NCBI GenBank assembly: GCA_031386985.1
Contig: JANNCV010000016.1
Span: 62,001 to 126,000, forward strand
From: JANJUB01 sp031386985
Lineage (GTDB): Bacteria; Armatimonadota; Fimbriimonadia; Fimbriimonadales; Fimbriimonadaceae
Reading direction: 5' to 3'
Length of the DNA: 64,000 bases
The notes beneath the pieces are model-generated. The model ran no database searches, was not told the origin of the DNA, and saw only the letters and a program-made list of their open reading frames with translations. The position numbers were made by a program, and so were the translations under genes. Shown piece after piece: positions 26,035 through 34,104 of this stretch (its first letter is position 1; every line of letters starts with the position of its first letter).

Positions 26035-27603
26035 ATGCTCCGTCATGTTAGTAAGATGGAGCACTACTTCAAGATAATGCAGCCGCCGGTATTGGCGTTA
26101 TTAGCGCTTCTATTTTTTCGCGCTCCATTGAACATTCGAGGGTTGAGATGGTGGGGATGGCTTTGGACGCTCAATCTAGGCGCAGTTCTTTGTGGGGTGG
26201 TGGCCGAAGAATTCAGGAAACACATTGCGCACGAACAAGCGAACCGCAATTCAAGCACCCTTTTGGGGCTAAACGACGGGCTATTTTTTACCACCGGACT
26301 TTTGCTCTTTATCCAGGCGACTGGCACAGGCTACATGATCTATTTATGCTATCGCCAGGGCCTCGCGCCTGCCCTGAAGGGCATGTGGAGGTTTCTAAGC
26401 TTTGGGCTTCTCATACTTGTGCTTTTGGTTTACAGGGCGGTAACTCTCGGCGAAGACGCGGAGCGAATGCTCGAGATAGTTCGGGCCGGCCCCGGCGCGT
26501 TTGCGTACATTGACTCCGCCTTATCTTTTGGCGCATTGATATTCCTATCGCTTGTGCTCTGGAGAACGGAACCTCCCGATAACGCCATGAAAACATGCTC
26601 TGCGGCGTTGTTTGCATTTGGATTGGTTCAATTGTTAACCTTCGTGGATATTCCGTCGCCTGCCCTTATTGGATGGGGTGCATCATTCGCTTGCAAATCG
26701 ACTGTGTTGGTTGGAATGATGCTGGTCCACATGAGCCAGGAGCGCGCAGCAGAACGGAAGATTCGGGAGCTGGAAGAACAGGAACTCGTTATCGCCCGCG
26801 AAAAGCAAGTGAACGACTTAGCAAGCCGCCAGATAAAGCACCTCTATCACGATGTTATCACCCCGTTCAACACAATAAATGGAATGCTCAATTTGTTGCA
26901 TGCTGATATCAGGGAGGATCCCATGCCCAAAATTGAAGTTGCGTTGGAAACGAATGCCCGCCTTGGAGCCATGTTCGACGCGATCCTAGATGAGCAGCTT
27001 ATCCGATTCGGCGAAGAAGAGACTGAACGTATTTTTGACTTCAAAAAAGACAGGACGAGGCTAACAGAGGACGAAGCACCTGGCGCACACAACTTAGCTA
27101 CGCTCATGGAGGCTGCCGTATTCGCTGTGAAGTTTAGGGCGAAAAGTGAGATGAAGATCGTGCCTGCGTATGGCGCAAAGGCTGAAATTATTGCCCGCAA
27201 GACTGATGTGGTTCGCATTCTCATCAATCTGATTCACAATGCATATGACGCTCGCTACACCGACGCGGATATCGAGCGCCTGCGGGACCAAGGATTGTGG
27301 ATGGATACTGGCTATCAGCATTGTAAGATTAGAATCGCCATCCGGAGAAAGGTCGATCTCTATGAGGTTCAAATTGTCGACAATGGCAAGGGTATAGATG
27401 AGTCGATAAGGGACCGGATTTATGAGGATGGTGTTACTGGCCATGAAGACAAAGATGGGAGGGGACATGGCCTTGCAATAGTTAAGGAACTGGTTGAGCG
27501 AAATGGGGGTACTGTGACACACATTAGCCCCAACCAGTACCAACCTGGACGCACAGGGGCTACTGCAATTGTTACATTTCCAACCCCTGAAATCGGGGTA
27601 TGA
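26035..27603 (+). CDS. Seven-transmembrane sensor histidine kinase
   Basis: 522 residues. Seven hydrophobic helices fill about residues 12-230 (for example GLFFTTGLLLFIQATGTGYMI and FLSFGLLILVLLVYRAV). A charged coiled coil (ERKIRELEEQELVIAREKQV) follows, then a dimerisation helix with probable phospho-acceptor His272 in HLYHDVITPFNTI. The ATPase domain shows ILINLIHNAYDA, VDNGKGIDES and the G-box GRGHGLAIVKELVERNGG. The start at ATG 26035 has GGAG five bases upstream; the frame is open further upstream only through the tandem repeat. ATGA overlap with the receiver gene downstream indicates a cognate pair. The membrane sensor domain has no assignable ligand. Confidence 0.88.
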   Translation: MLRHVSKMEHYFKIMQPPVLALLALLFFRAPLNIRGLRWWGWLWTLNLGAVLCGVVAEEFRKHIAHEQANRNSSTLLGLNDGLFFTTGLLLFIQATGTGYMIYLCYRQGLAPALKGMWRFLSFGLLILVLLVYRAVTLGEDAERMLEIVRAGPGAFAYIDSALSFGALIFLSLVLWRTEPPDNAMKTCSAALFAFGLVQLLTFVDIPSPALIGWGASFACKSTVLVGMMLVHMSQERAAERKIRELEEQELVIAREKQVNDLASRQIKHLYHDVITPFNTINGMLNLLHADIREDPMPKIEVALETNARLGAMFDAILDEQLIRFGEEETERIFDFKKDRTRLTEDEAPGAHNLATLMEAAVFAVKFRAKSEMKIVPAYGAKAEIIARKTDVVRILINLIHNAYDARYTDADIERLRDQGLWMDTGYQHCKIRIAIRRKVDLYEVQIVDNGKGIDESIRDRIYEDGVTGHEDKDGRGHGLAIVKELVERNGGTVTHISPNQYQPGRTGATAIVTFPTPEIGV

Positions 27604-28304
27604 TCACGGCCATGTCTGCAGTTCTCGACCGGCCGGCGGAAGTAGCCTTTCTAGACGATAATGAAACTTACCTGGGTTTGTTGGACAAATTTGCCGCACA
27701 AGCGGGGTTGGCTCATAGATGCTTTGAAACTAGCAGGGACATACAGAAATTCACTGCCGAATCACCAGACACTAATGTCTTCGTGGCGGACCTTGTATTG
27801 GAAGGCGAAGGTGACGTCGACGGGGCTGTCGTGCTTTTGCAAATCAGGAAAATGAAGCCCGGCGCATGCCTCTTTTTGCTTGCGGCGGACCCGGACAACC
27901 TGTTGCCTGAAAAGCGAGCAGCTTTAGCAGAGGCCAGCGTGACCATCCTGAAAAAGAATGACCTCACCCACGGTGGAGTTATGGGAAAAGTATTGCAGGC
28001 GCTTGAGGCAAGCGGCATTAGACGTAGTGAACCCAGTTTGCCGCCGCTTGGAACCGATGGCGAAATTGCCGCCGTCGCGTACCAGAAGAGGGTATACGAC
28101 ATCCTTGTCTCGGAGTTCGTGGAGTACTTGGAGGGCCTGCCAGACCAAGATGAACCATTTATGACAGGAACAAGGACATACTCCATATCTGACATCATCC
28201 GAGAAATTAGAATGCCGACGACGACGGGGTTAGAATTTATCGAGGCATTGAATAATGTGCGCAAGCTTGAGGCCCAACTGCGACGAGATGGCCACATCGC
28301 ATGA
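27600..28304 (+). CDS. Response regulator with unrecognised output domain
   Basis: 234 residues. The N-terminal receiver has the acidic pair in FLDDNE (residues 19-20), the phospho-acceptor Asp64 in VFVADLVLEG and a lysine in TILKKNDL. The C-terminal 110 residues are helical and acidic (EFVEYLEGLPDQDE, ISDIIREIRMPTTTGLEFIE) and contain no DNA-binding, GGDEF, HD-GYP or other known output domain that I recognise. It overlaps the kinase and the downstream small gene by four bases each, so all three are coupled. It may act through protein contacts with the next gene products rather than on DNA. Confidence 0.82.
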   Translation: MITAMSAVLDRPAEVAFLDDNETYLGLLDKFAAQAGLAHRCFETSRDIQKFTAESPDTNVFVADLVLEGEGDVDGAVVLLQIRKMKPGACLFLLAADPDNLLPEKRAALAEASVTILKKNDLTHGGVMGKVLQALEASGIRRSEPSLPPLGTDGEIAAVAYQKRVYDILVSEFVEYLEGLPDQDEPFMTGTRTYSISDIIREIRMPTTTGLEFIEALNNVRKLEAQLRRDGHIA

Positions 28305-28858
28305 TACTTATCGTGATTCCTAGAGAGGAACCAGATGTTGTCGATTCATTCCGCAAGGTGAAGGTCCCAAATGGTTGGACGACGTTCTGGTGGGGGGCGC
28401 AGCATACGACTTTGCCTGATCTGCGGAAGGTGACACATATCGCTATAGTGGGGCACCCGCACGAGGATTACGCTTCTATCGCTCATGTGTCTGGGGAGGC
28501 AATCCCATTAACCGCCTTTCCAGGTGCAAACATTGCATATTTGCACGTGTGTCATGGAAAGCATTTACATGCGGCGGGACAGTGGAAGAGTATTTTTCGG
28601 GAAACCGTTGGATACCGGGATCAGATTTTCTGGCCCCATGCAAGTAGTCACGTGGTTTCCGCGGCATTTACGTCTTACGCTGAGACCATTGTCACGGACG
28701 TGAGTAACGCTCGCGATGCAAACTTGTTAAAGGCGAAACTGATGGAGCGCTTCTACGAGTGGCGGAGATCGGTTGTCATTAACAAAACGGGCGGGCCCCA
28801 TTATTTGGCCGTCGCCGCCATACTTGATAGGTTGGCCACAAAGATAGAGGTGTTGTAG
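28301..28858 (+). CDS. Small alpha/beta protein with possible caspase/CHAT-like His/Cys pair
   Basis: 185 residues, no signal peptide. It starts with a buried strand (MILIVIP). A strand ending in a glycine-histidine (THIAIVGHPHEDY, His52) is followed 32 residues later by a strand ending in cysteine (NIAYLHVCHG, Cys84). Order and placement recall the catalytic dyad of caspase-like/CHAT peptidases, although the spacing is shorter than usual and the motif is not canonical. The gene overlaps the receiver gene by four bases and the next gene starts two bases after its stop. If the fold is right, it would be the effector of the two-component pair. Otherwise function is unknown. Confidence 0.6.
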   Translation: MILIVIPREEPDVVDSFRKVKVPNGWTTFWWGAQHTTLPDLRKVTHIAIVGHPHEDYASIAHVSGEAIPLTAFPGANIAYLHVCHGKHLHAAGQWKSIFRETVGYRDQIFWPHASSHVVSAAFTSYAETIVTDVSNARDANLLKAKLMERFYEWRRSVVINKTGGPHYLAVAAILDRLATKIEVL

Positions 28859-28859
28859 T

Positions 28860-29288
28860 ATGAGTGCAGGCGTAAGTTTAGGTTTACTTTTTTTGGTTAT
28901 GGGGGCTTTGCTGGTAGCTCGATACAGGTACGACGTGCGCTTTGGCAACTTGGGCCAACCGGATAGCAAAGCGCCGGAAATCGATGCGCCTTCATCAGCA
29001 GATGACGTCGCCTTTCGCAATACACTGCGAGCCACGGACCTGCGCACGTATCAAGCCTCGTGCGTTGTGTTAACCTTAACCACGTGCGCTGCTGTCTTAT
29101 TGGCCAGCTACACAATAAAGTCAGCTGTCGATTCCAAGGAGTTACTGAACATATTAGGCGCAATCAGTGGTTCAACGTTTTCGGCTTTTGTTACTTTCTC
29201 CGCGTCAAAGTTCTATCAAATTGCGAGGGCTAGCGCTCGGGAGTGGCGCTCCAGTAGCGATTCGGATCCCCGCCACTCCTCGGGATGA
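28860..29288 (+). CDS. Small membrane protein, three predicted helices
   Basis: 142 residues. Hydrophobic helices are at about 3-22 (VSLGLLFLVMGALLVA), 66-86 (ASCVVLTLTTCAAVLLASYTI) and 95-115 (LLNILGAISGSTFSAFVTFSA), with a polar middle segment rich in Asp and Pro and a basic/Ser C-terminus. The last two helices with a Gly-Ser-rich second helix loosely resemble the TRADD-N-associated membrane module described in bacterial conflict systems; this is a weak similarity by eye. One base separates it from the previous gene, completing a four-gene coupled block. Confidence 0.65.
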   Translation: MSAGVSLGLLFLVMGALLVARYRYDVRFGNLGQPDSKAPEIDAPSSADDVAFRNTLRATDLRTYQASCVVLTLTTCAAVLLASYTIKSAVDSKELLNILGAISGSTFSAFVTFSASKFYQIARASAREWRSSSDSDPRHSSG

Positions 29289-29349
29289 GCATATAGCGGG
29301 AGGGCGCGAAACGGCGCTAAAAGCCAACAGATTGTGCTAAATTCTGGCG

Positions 29350-30504
29350 ATGTACTTCTTAGCTGATATTGGTGCTTGGTCACTTGCCTCAAGGGTCACC
29401 AGCGGCTTCGCCTTGCTCGCATTCCTTGTAGTTGCCGCCGTGATTTCCTATCGAGAGCGCCTAAAGCAGCAGGAGCGCATGATAAAGTCTTCTAGCCCCG
29501 GTGACAGGGCTGACCTTGTTGCGAGGGTCCTCCGTTCGTTTAAGATCGACACCGAGAACCTAACGAAACAACAGCAGTACGACCTGGCAGTTAAGCAACT
29601 TGGTCACGAAGCCGCCCGGCATAAGATGAATGTGGCGGCAGCCATCATCATTCTTGTTTGCACCGTAACTGCTGCGATCGCCCTCACAATAGTATCGAGC
29701 AACGGTAAGAATGATGGATTTCAAAATCAGCCACCGGACGGTGGGCGCAATGAAGGTCTCAAGTCCGACGCTACTTTGACTGTGGAGAGGATATACCTTG
29801 CGCCTGAGCCTGCGGCGTCCAGCCGGTATGGAAGTTGGCGTCTGATTGAACAGGCTCCGGAAGGTCTGGAAGGACCTAGCCATAACAAAGACAGAGTTTC
29901 AGAATTGAGGATGAGCAAGGCAAAGATTATGCGCCTTATTTGGCAGCCGAAACCAGAGTATGATCTCGCCGCCTCTGCGTCGCTTGAAAGTGACGAATAC
30001 AAGGTTCAGCTCACGGAAAAAATGGTGGCAGAAGCCATGAACTTTGCTAAGAAATCGGGTCGGGCGACAAATGAATCCACCGCTCGCGTCGAGCTAATGG
30101 AATACATAAACTCGTTAATAAAGCCGCCGAGCCTGCGTATCGCGGTCAGAAATACTGGCGACAAAGCGGCAACTGTCAACGGCCTGAGCTTCAGTAACGT
30201 CTTCTCCTTTGGTGGTGATGCGGGCGATGGCGGCGCGTTGCTTACTCCCCTAAACAAGGAGTTTTCGGCGCGCCTTACGTATGAGACCAACAGCGCGTTG
30301 CAATTCACTGATCCGATTAAGGTTGCATCGGATGACACAGTCGTTTTACTCCTGGACCCAGTGGTCGATGACGCAACTCAAGGGGATGGGCCGGGTTCGC
30401 TGTGTTACGATATCCTCATTGATTTCTTTGATGGGACAGGGCCAGCCAAACTGCTGGTCCAAACCCTTGAGCAGGACGATTACGTTGGGCTCCATCTGTT
30501 CTAG
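29350..30504 (+). CDS. Two-TM membrane protein with cytosolic helical segment and large extracytoplasmic domain
   Basis: 384 residues. TM1 lies at about 15-32 (SGFALLAFLVVAAVISY). A charged helical segment of about 65 residues follows (LVARVLRSFKIDTENLTKQQ, then YDLAVKQLGHEAARHKM). TM2 is at about 97-118 (VAAAIIILVCTVTAAIALTIV). Some 265 extracytoplasmic residues come next, beta-rich near the end (SLRIAVRNTGDKAATVNGLSF). The helical segment between the TMs resembles adaptor-type helices that I associate with conflict-system membrane proteins, but no family name is secure. The gene starts 61 bases after the coupled block and may belong to the same module. Confidence 0.65.
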   Translation: MYFLADIGAWSLASRVTSGFALLAFLVVAAVISYRERLKQQERMIKSSSPGDRADLVARVLRSFKIDTENLTKQQQYDLAVKQLGHEAARHKMNVAAAIIILVCTVTAAIALTIVSSNGKNDGFQNQPPDGGRNEGLKSDATLTVERIYLAPEPAASSRYGSWRLIEQAPEGLEGPSHNKDRVSELRMSKAKIMRLIWQPKPEYDLAASASLESDEYKVQLTEKMVAEAMNFAKKSGRATNESTARVELMEYINSLIKPPSLRIAVRNTGDKAATVNGLSFSNVFSFGGDAGDGGALLTPLNKEFSARLTYETNSALQFTDPIKVASDDTVVLLLDPVVDDATQGDGPGSLCYDILIDFFDGTGPAKLLVQTLEQDDYVGLHLF

Positions 30505-30665
30505 CCCAAGCCAAGTGCTTCTTTTCTGCAATCTGGCACCTCCGTCAGACGTCCGCAAAGGAAGCTCCCTAGTGGCTACACAAATCAATGCAAGCAGGAG
30601 TCAGGGTAAAGTAACCTGTATTGTTGCGGCAACCCTTGAATGCTGCAGCACTGGAGAATAACGAG

Positions 30666-31091
30666 ATGAATCCATTTGATTTACTAAAATTGAACCCCGC
30701 CGACCTTTGGAAGGCGCTGACCACCGGAGGCATCAAGCCGATAGATGCTAACCGCTGGTCGCTGACAATTGATGATGAACCGTTTGGCGCGGTTATCACG
30801 AAACACACCCTTGGGGTTGATGCGACGGGAGGCTGGGCGAAATGGGAGTATGAATACGACGACGACCAGGACCCGGACACCGCCAAGATCAAGGGCGATG
30901 TTCAATCTTGGTTCACGACCAATAAGAAGCACATCATCAAGGTCGACGACAAGGACGTTGAGAAGGACTCGGTTCGCGTACGAGTTACCACCGTTGGTTT
31001 TCTTCCCCCGAAAGTAGTCGTCATCGTTCTCCATCGCTTCGTTGACTCAACTGGCGATGCTCGCCTCATCCGATTTGACGGAAGGTTGTAA
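30666..31091 (+). CDS. Hypothetical acidic protein upstream of an M15-type peptidase
   Basis: 141 residues, no signal peptide. The ATG at 30666 has GGAG nine bases upstream. The middle is strongly acidic (KWEYEYDDDQDPDTAKI) and the C-terminal part has strand-like segments (VRVRVTTVGFLPPKVVVIVL). No recognised family. Only nine bases separate it from the peptidase gene, so the two are probably co-expressed and may form a pair such as regulator or inhibitor and enzyme; that is speculation. About 160 bases upstream hold no gene. Confidence 0.6.
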   Translation: MNPFDLLKLNPADLWKALTTGGIKPIDANRWSLTIDDEPFGAVITKHTLGVDATGGWAKWEYEYDDDQDPDTAKIKGDVQSWFTTNKKHIIKVDDKDVEKDSVRVRVTTVGFLPPKVVVIVLHRFVDSTGDARLIRFDGRL

Positions 31092-31100
31092 GGAGGAATA

Positions 31101-31904
31101 GTGCCTACTGGTAACTACGACCACCCACTTTTTGGCCACCTTGAGTTTCGGACGCTAAAATCAACATGGACGTTTGGCGGAGAAATAACCTTCACCAAAG
31201 GTTTTGACCCATCCGACGTCACCAAGTTGTTGATCCCACAGTTAGTAGGAATTCCAAGTGACAACGCTGGAGGCGGGCGCAAAGATGGCAAGTACCTCAT
31301 CCATAAGCGCGCTCATGCTCAGTTTTTGGCCGTGTTCAGCGATTTGGAGACACTGGGCTTGATGAGGCATGTCAAGACGTGTGCGGGTAGCTTCTATATG
31401 CGGCTCAAGAAGCCTACATCGGGCAAGCTAAGCAAGTCTCCATCCAATCACAGTTTTGGGATTGCCATTGACCTGAACTCGGATGATGGCTCGTTAGGCG
31501 GATCAGTATCGCCGGTGGCTCCGACCTTTGAGAAACACGGGTTCAAATGGGGGAAGTCGTTTAACGACCCTATGCACTTTGAGGTCGAGACATTCGTAGA
31601 TCATCCTAAGCCCTCGGCACAAGCCGTGACGGTAAAGAGAGGTGGCGTCGCCGTTGATCTTGGTGCGATGAATCTCGGAGGTCATGTCATGCTCGACCTT
31701 GCTAAGGCAAGCAGAGTGTTTTCGTTCGTCCGCGTTTCAAGTGGAGGAGGTTTTGTTCGTTGCAAGTGTGGGAGCAAAGAGGCAAGCCTGAGGGTCACCG
31801 TTGTGGGAGGAACCGAGTATGTGTTTCTGACAATGACCAGCGCACTTGCCGGGCTTGTTGTTGAAGGATGGGATAACGTAACTAAAACTGCAACCATTGG
31901 TTAG
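31101..31904 (+). CDS. M15-type (VanY/L-Ala-D-Glu peptidase-like) metallopeptidase
   Basis: 267 residues. The motif SNHSFGIAIDLNSDD gives zinc ligands His117 and Asp124, and FNDPMHFE gives the third ligand, His159, which together match the M15/LAS peptidase signature found in D,D-carboxypeptidases and phage endolysins. The C-terminal 90 residues are a separate beta-rich domain with a CKC pair. The start is GTG at 31101 with AAGGAGGA five bases upstream. No signal peptide is visible, so it would act in the cytoplasm unless released otherwise, as endolysins do. It closes the accessory region. Confidence 0.8.
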   Translation: MPTGNYDHPLFGHLEFRTLKSTWTFGGEITFTKGFDPSDVTKLLIPQLVGIPSDNAGGGRKDGKYLIHKRAHAQFLAVFSDLETLGLMRHVKTCAGSFYMRLKKPTSGKLSKSPSNHSFGIAIDLNSDDGSLGGSVSPVAPTFEKHGFKWGKSFNDPMHFEVETFVDHPKPSAQAVTVKRGGVAVDLGAMNLGGHVMLDLAKASRVFSFVRVSSGGGFVRCKCGSKEASLRVTVVGGTEYVFLTMTSALAGLVVEGWDNVTKTATIG

Positions 31905-31906
31905 CC

Positions 31907-31928
31907 TTCGCGTACCTCGCGCCATACG
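31907..31928. repeat. Second copy of the 22-bp sequence found at 20143
   Basis: Differs at one base from 20143-20164 and has the same orientation. It begins two bases after the peptidase stop. The pair brackets trpB through the accessory region, but no integrase or target gene is present, so an attachment-site reading is not supported. Confidence 0.6.
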
Positions 31929-32035
31929 CCGTCTTGTCCGTGTAGATAGCATTCAATCAACCTGCATCGGTGCCGAACAGGGGGGATGGAAAGGAAATGG
32001 GGCTTTCTTTGGCTAATCAGCCACAATCTTAGGTG

Positions 32036-33430
32036 ATGCCGGCTTTTGTTTTGGATGCTGCTCTGGCTGAGCAGCTACGAGAATCTTTTGGCACTCCGCT
32101 TTATGTATTAGATGAGGCCACCATCCTCGCCAATATCGGTGAGTTTCGGGTGGCTTTATCAAGCCTCAAGAACCCGACGCGGATTTCTTTCGCTTCGAAG
32201 GCGAACTCGACGGTGGCCATTATCCAAATCGCGGCCAGTCAGGGGTGCCATATTGATGTTGCGAGTTTGGGGGAGCTAGCCGCGGCACAAATGGCAAGGC
32301 TTCGGCCTCAAAGTTGTACTTATCACGGGAACAATCGCTCCTTTTCGGAATTGAAAGTTGCCCTAGAACAAGGGATTGGGGAGATTGTTTTGGATTGCCT
32401 TGAGGACATCGAGGCGGTGGCGCGCATCGGTCAAGGCGAGACTATGCTCTCTCTGCGCATTAACCCCTTCTTGGAGACGGGCCTTGATCCGAAGGTGGAT
32501 ACGGGGAGCTCGGTCTCGAAATTTGGATTTACCCTCCAAGATGGTCAGGCTCTTGAGGCGTATGCAAGAGGCGATGAACTAAAACTCAAGATCACGGGTT
32601 TGCACTTGCACCTCGGCTCTCAGATCTTTGACTCAAACTTGCATGCGGAGGGGTTAAGGAAGTTGATTGAGTTTTGTGAGGAGTGTGAGTTGCCCCTAGC
32701 TCAGTGCTCGCTATCGCGGCAAAGTCCTCCCCCGTTCGGAAACGGGGGAGGAGGGGAACCGAACACGGCTTCCACGCTAGCCGACGCCCAAAGCTACCCG
32801 GAACCCTCACCCCCTGCCCCCTCTCCCTTTTCTGGCACGGACATCCAGAAAAGCGAGAGGGGGAGTACAGCTTGGCAATTGCTCAACATTGGCGGTGGTT
32901 ACGGCGTAACTTATACGGATGAGGAACCGCTGGATTTGATCGAAGTCTTTGCTAACATTGCCAAACAAACGATTCCCAAGGAGATTACGCTTGGGATCGA
33001 ACCGGGACGGGCCTTGGTGGCCAACGCCGGGCTCACGCTTTACACCGTCGGCGCGATTAAAGATGTGGCGGGGGTGCGAATGGTGGCAGTGGATGGTGGC
33101 CTCGCCGATAATCCTCGTCCCGCCCTTTATGGGGCAAAATATCGGGTGTCCCGACCTGGTCAAGTCAGCGCCGGCCAGAGAGTGAAAATCGTGGGTAGGC
33201 ATTGCGAGAATGATGTTTTGATCGAAGATGCCGATCTTCCCAGCGATCTAGCCGCGGGCGACCTTTTGCAAGTGCTTTGCACGGGCGCATACAACAGCTC
33301 GATGGCAAGCAACTACAACCGCTACCCCCGCCCGGCAACGGTTTTGATTCGTAAAGATGGGCCGATTTTGGTTCAAGTAAGGGAAGATGTTGTCGAGTTG
33401 TTAGCGAGGGAAATTCCGATTGGGCTTTAG
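32036..33430 (+). CDS. lysA: Diaminopimelate decarboxylase with an in-frame repeat insertion
   Basis: 464 residues; makes lysine from meso-diaminopimelate. The PLP lysine is in FASKANSTV. HLHLGSQI, LNIGGGYGVTY, EPGRALVANAG and the active-site CTGAYNSSMASNYNRYPRP are all present. Between CEECELPLA and WQLLNIGGG lie 57 extra residues of low-complexity Pro/Ser/Gly sequence encoded by a REP-like element (32702-32872). Without it the protein would be 407 residues, the usual LysA size, and the junction reads PLAWQLLNIGGG. The insertion is on the loop before a core strand, so activity may be retained. GTG 32033 is an alternative start. Confidence 0.93.
   Translation: MPAFVLDAALAEQLRESFGTPLYVLDEATILANIGEFRVALSSLKNPTRISFASKANSTVAIIQIAASQGCHIDVASLGELAAAQMARLRPQSCTYHGNNRSFSELKVALEQGIGEIVLDCLEDIEAVARIGQGETMLSLRINPFLETGLDPKVDTGSSVSKFGFTLQDGQALEAYARGDELKLKITGLHLHLGSQIFDSNLHAEGLRKLIEFCEECELPLAQCSLSRQSPPPFGNGGGGEPNTASTLADAQSYPEPSPPAPSPFSGTDIQKSERGSTAWQLLNIGGGYGVTYTDEEPLDLIEVFANIAKQTIPKEITLGIEPGRALVANAGLTLYTVGAIKDVAGVRMVAVDGGLADNPRPALYGAKYRVSRPGQVSAGQRVKIVGRHCENDVLIEDADLPSDLAAGDLLQVLCTGAYNSSMASNYNRYPRPATVLIRKDGPILVQVREDVVELLAREIPIGL
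32702..32872. mobile_element. 171-bp two-hairpin REP/MITE-like element inserted in lysA
   Basis: The tetranucleotide AGCT occurs at 32698-32701 and again at 32869-32872, exactly 171 bases apart, as for a target duplication. Inside are a perfect 11-bp hairpin (32726-32751, CCTCCCCCGTT/AACGGGGGAGG, loop CGGA) and a longer hairpin (32817-32863, 17 pairs with a two-base internal mismatch). 171 is a multiple of three and no stop is created. The first hairpin resembles those in the tandem repeat at 25572. Confidence 0.85.
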
Positions 33431-34094
33431 CAGCATCCCCCCTGATGTCATCGCGGCATACATCATTGTGCTGTTTTTCGGCATCGGAATTCATGAATAC
33501 GCGCACTGCAAAGTCGCGGACATGTGCGGCGATCCGACTCCGCGATATTACGGAAGGGTGACGCTCAACTTGTTCAAGCACTTCGATGCGATGGGAGTGA
33601 TTATGATGGTGATGTGCGCGTTTTTCGGCATCGGAATCGGAGGAGGTAAGCCAGCGCCATGCGATGATTCAAAAATGGGAAATCCGCGTTGGGATGGGTT
33701 CGCGACGGTATTTGCTGGCCCCATGAGCAACTTGGCTCAGGCTGCGATTTACGCATTAGTTTTTCGCCTTGTTGGGACTCAAAACGGATTGCCAGAATTT
33801 GCAAACACCGTTATTCTGGTTGGAATTCTGGCAAATCTCACGATGATGCTGTTCAACCTCATCCCGTTTGGGCCGTTGGATGGACACTGGCTAGTTGGCT
33901 ATTTGCTCCCCGAAAAGCAGCGGTATCACTGGTTCAAGGTCAACCGCTCAATCGGGATGTTCGGGTTGATGATTGTCGTTACAATTTTCAATCAGATAGC
34001 AATGAACGGAGGACCGGACGTGATCGGTCTCATCATCCATCGCCCCACGATGTACTTGTTCAGACTCTTAACCGGCGTTGCCATTGAGTTATAA
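33420..34094 (+). CDS. M50-family site-2-type membrane metalloprotease
   Basis: 224-residue integral membrane protein. The zinc motif is HEYAH in FGIGIHEYAHCKVADMCGD, and the second metal site is FNLIPFGPLDGHWL (NPxPxxDG-like). This matches the compact rhomboid-independent M50 proteins found in many bacteria. The start is TTG 33420, overlapping lysA by 11 bases; no ATG, GTG or TTG occurs between it and the catalytic motif in this frame. Substrate unknown. Part of the lysA-M50-trpS run. Confidence 0.85.
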   Translation: MGFSSIPPDVIAAYIIVLFFGIGIHEYAHCKVADMCGDPTPRYYGRVTLNLFKHFDAMGVIMMVMCAFFGIGIGGGKPAPCDDSKMGNPRWDGFATVFAGPMSNLAQAAIYALVFRLVGTQNGLPEFANTVILVGILANLTMMLFNLIPFGPLDGHWLVGYLLPEKQRYHWFKVNRSIGMFGLMIVVTIFNQIAMNGGPDVIGLIIHRPTMYLFRLLTGVAIEL

Positions 34095-34104
34095 TCTGGC
34101 TTCC

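Noticed and set aside
28860..29288. Holin
   Set aside because: Three helices and a nearby peptidase suggested it, but the long polar loop and coupling to the kinase block do not fit a lysis cassette.
20143..31928. Integrated island bounded by attachment sites (22-base direct repeats)
   Set aside because: The interval includes trpB, no integrase or tRNA is present, and the motif recurs in a repeat cluster.
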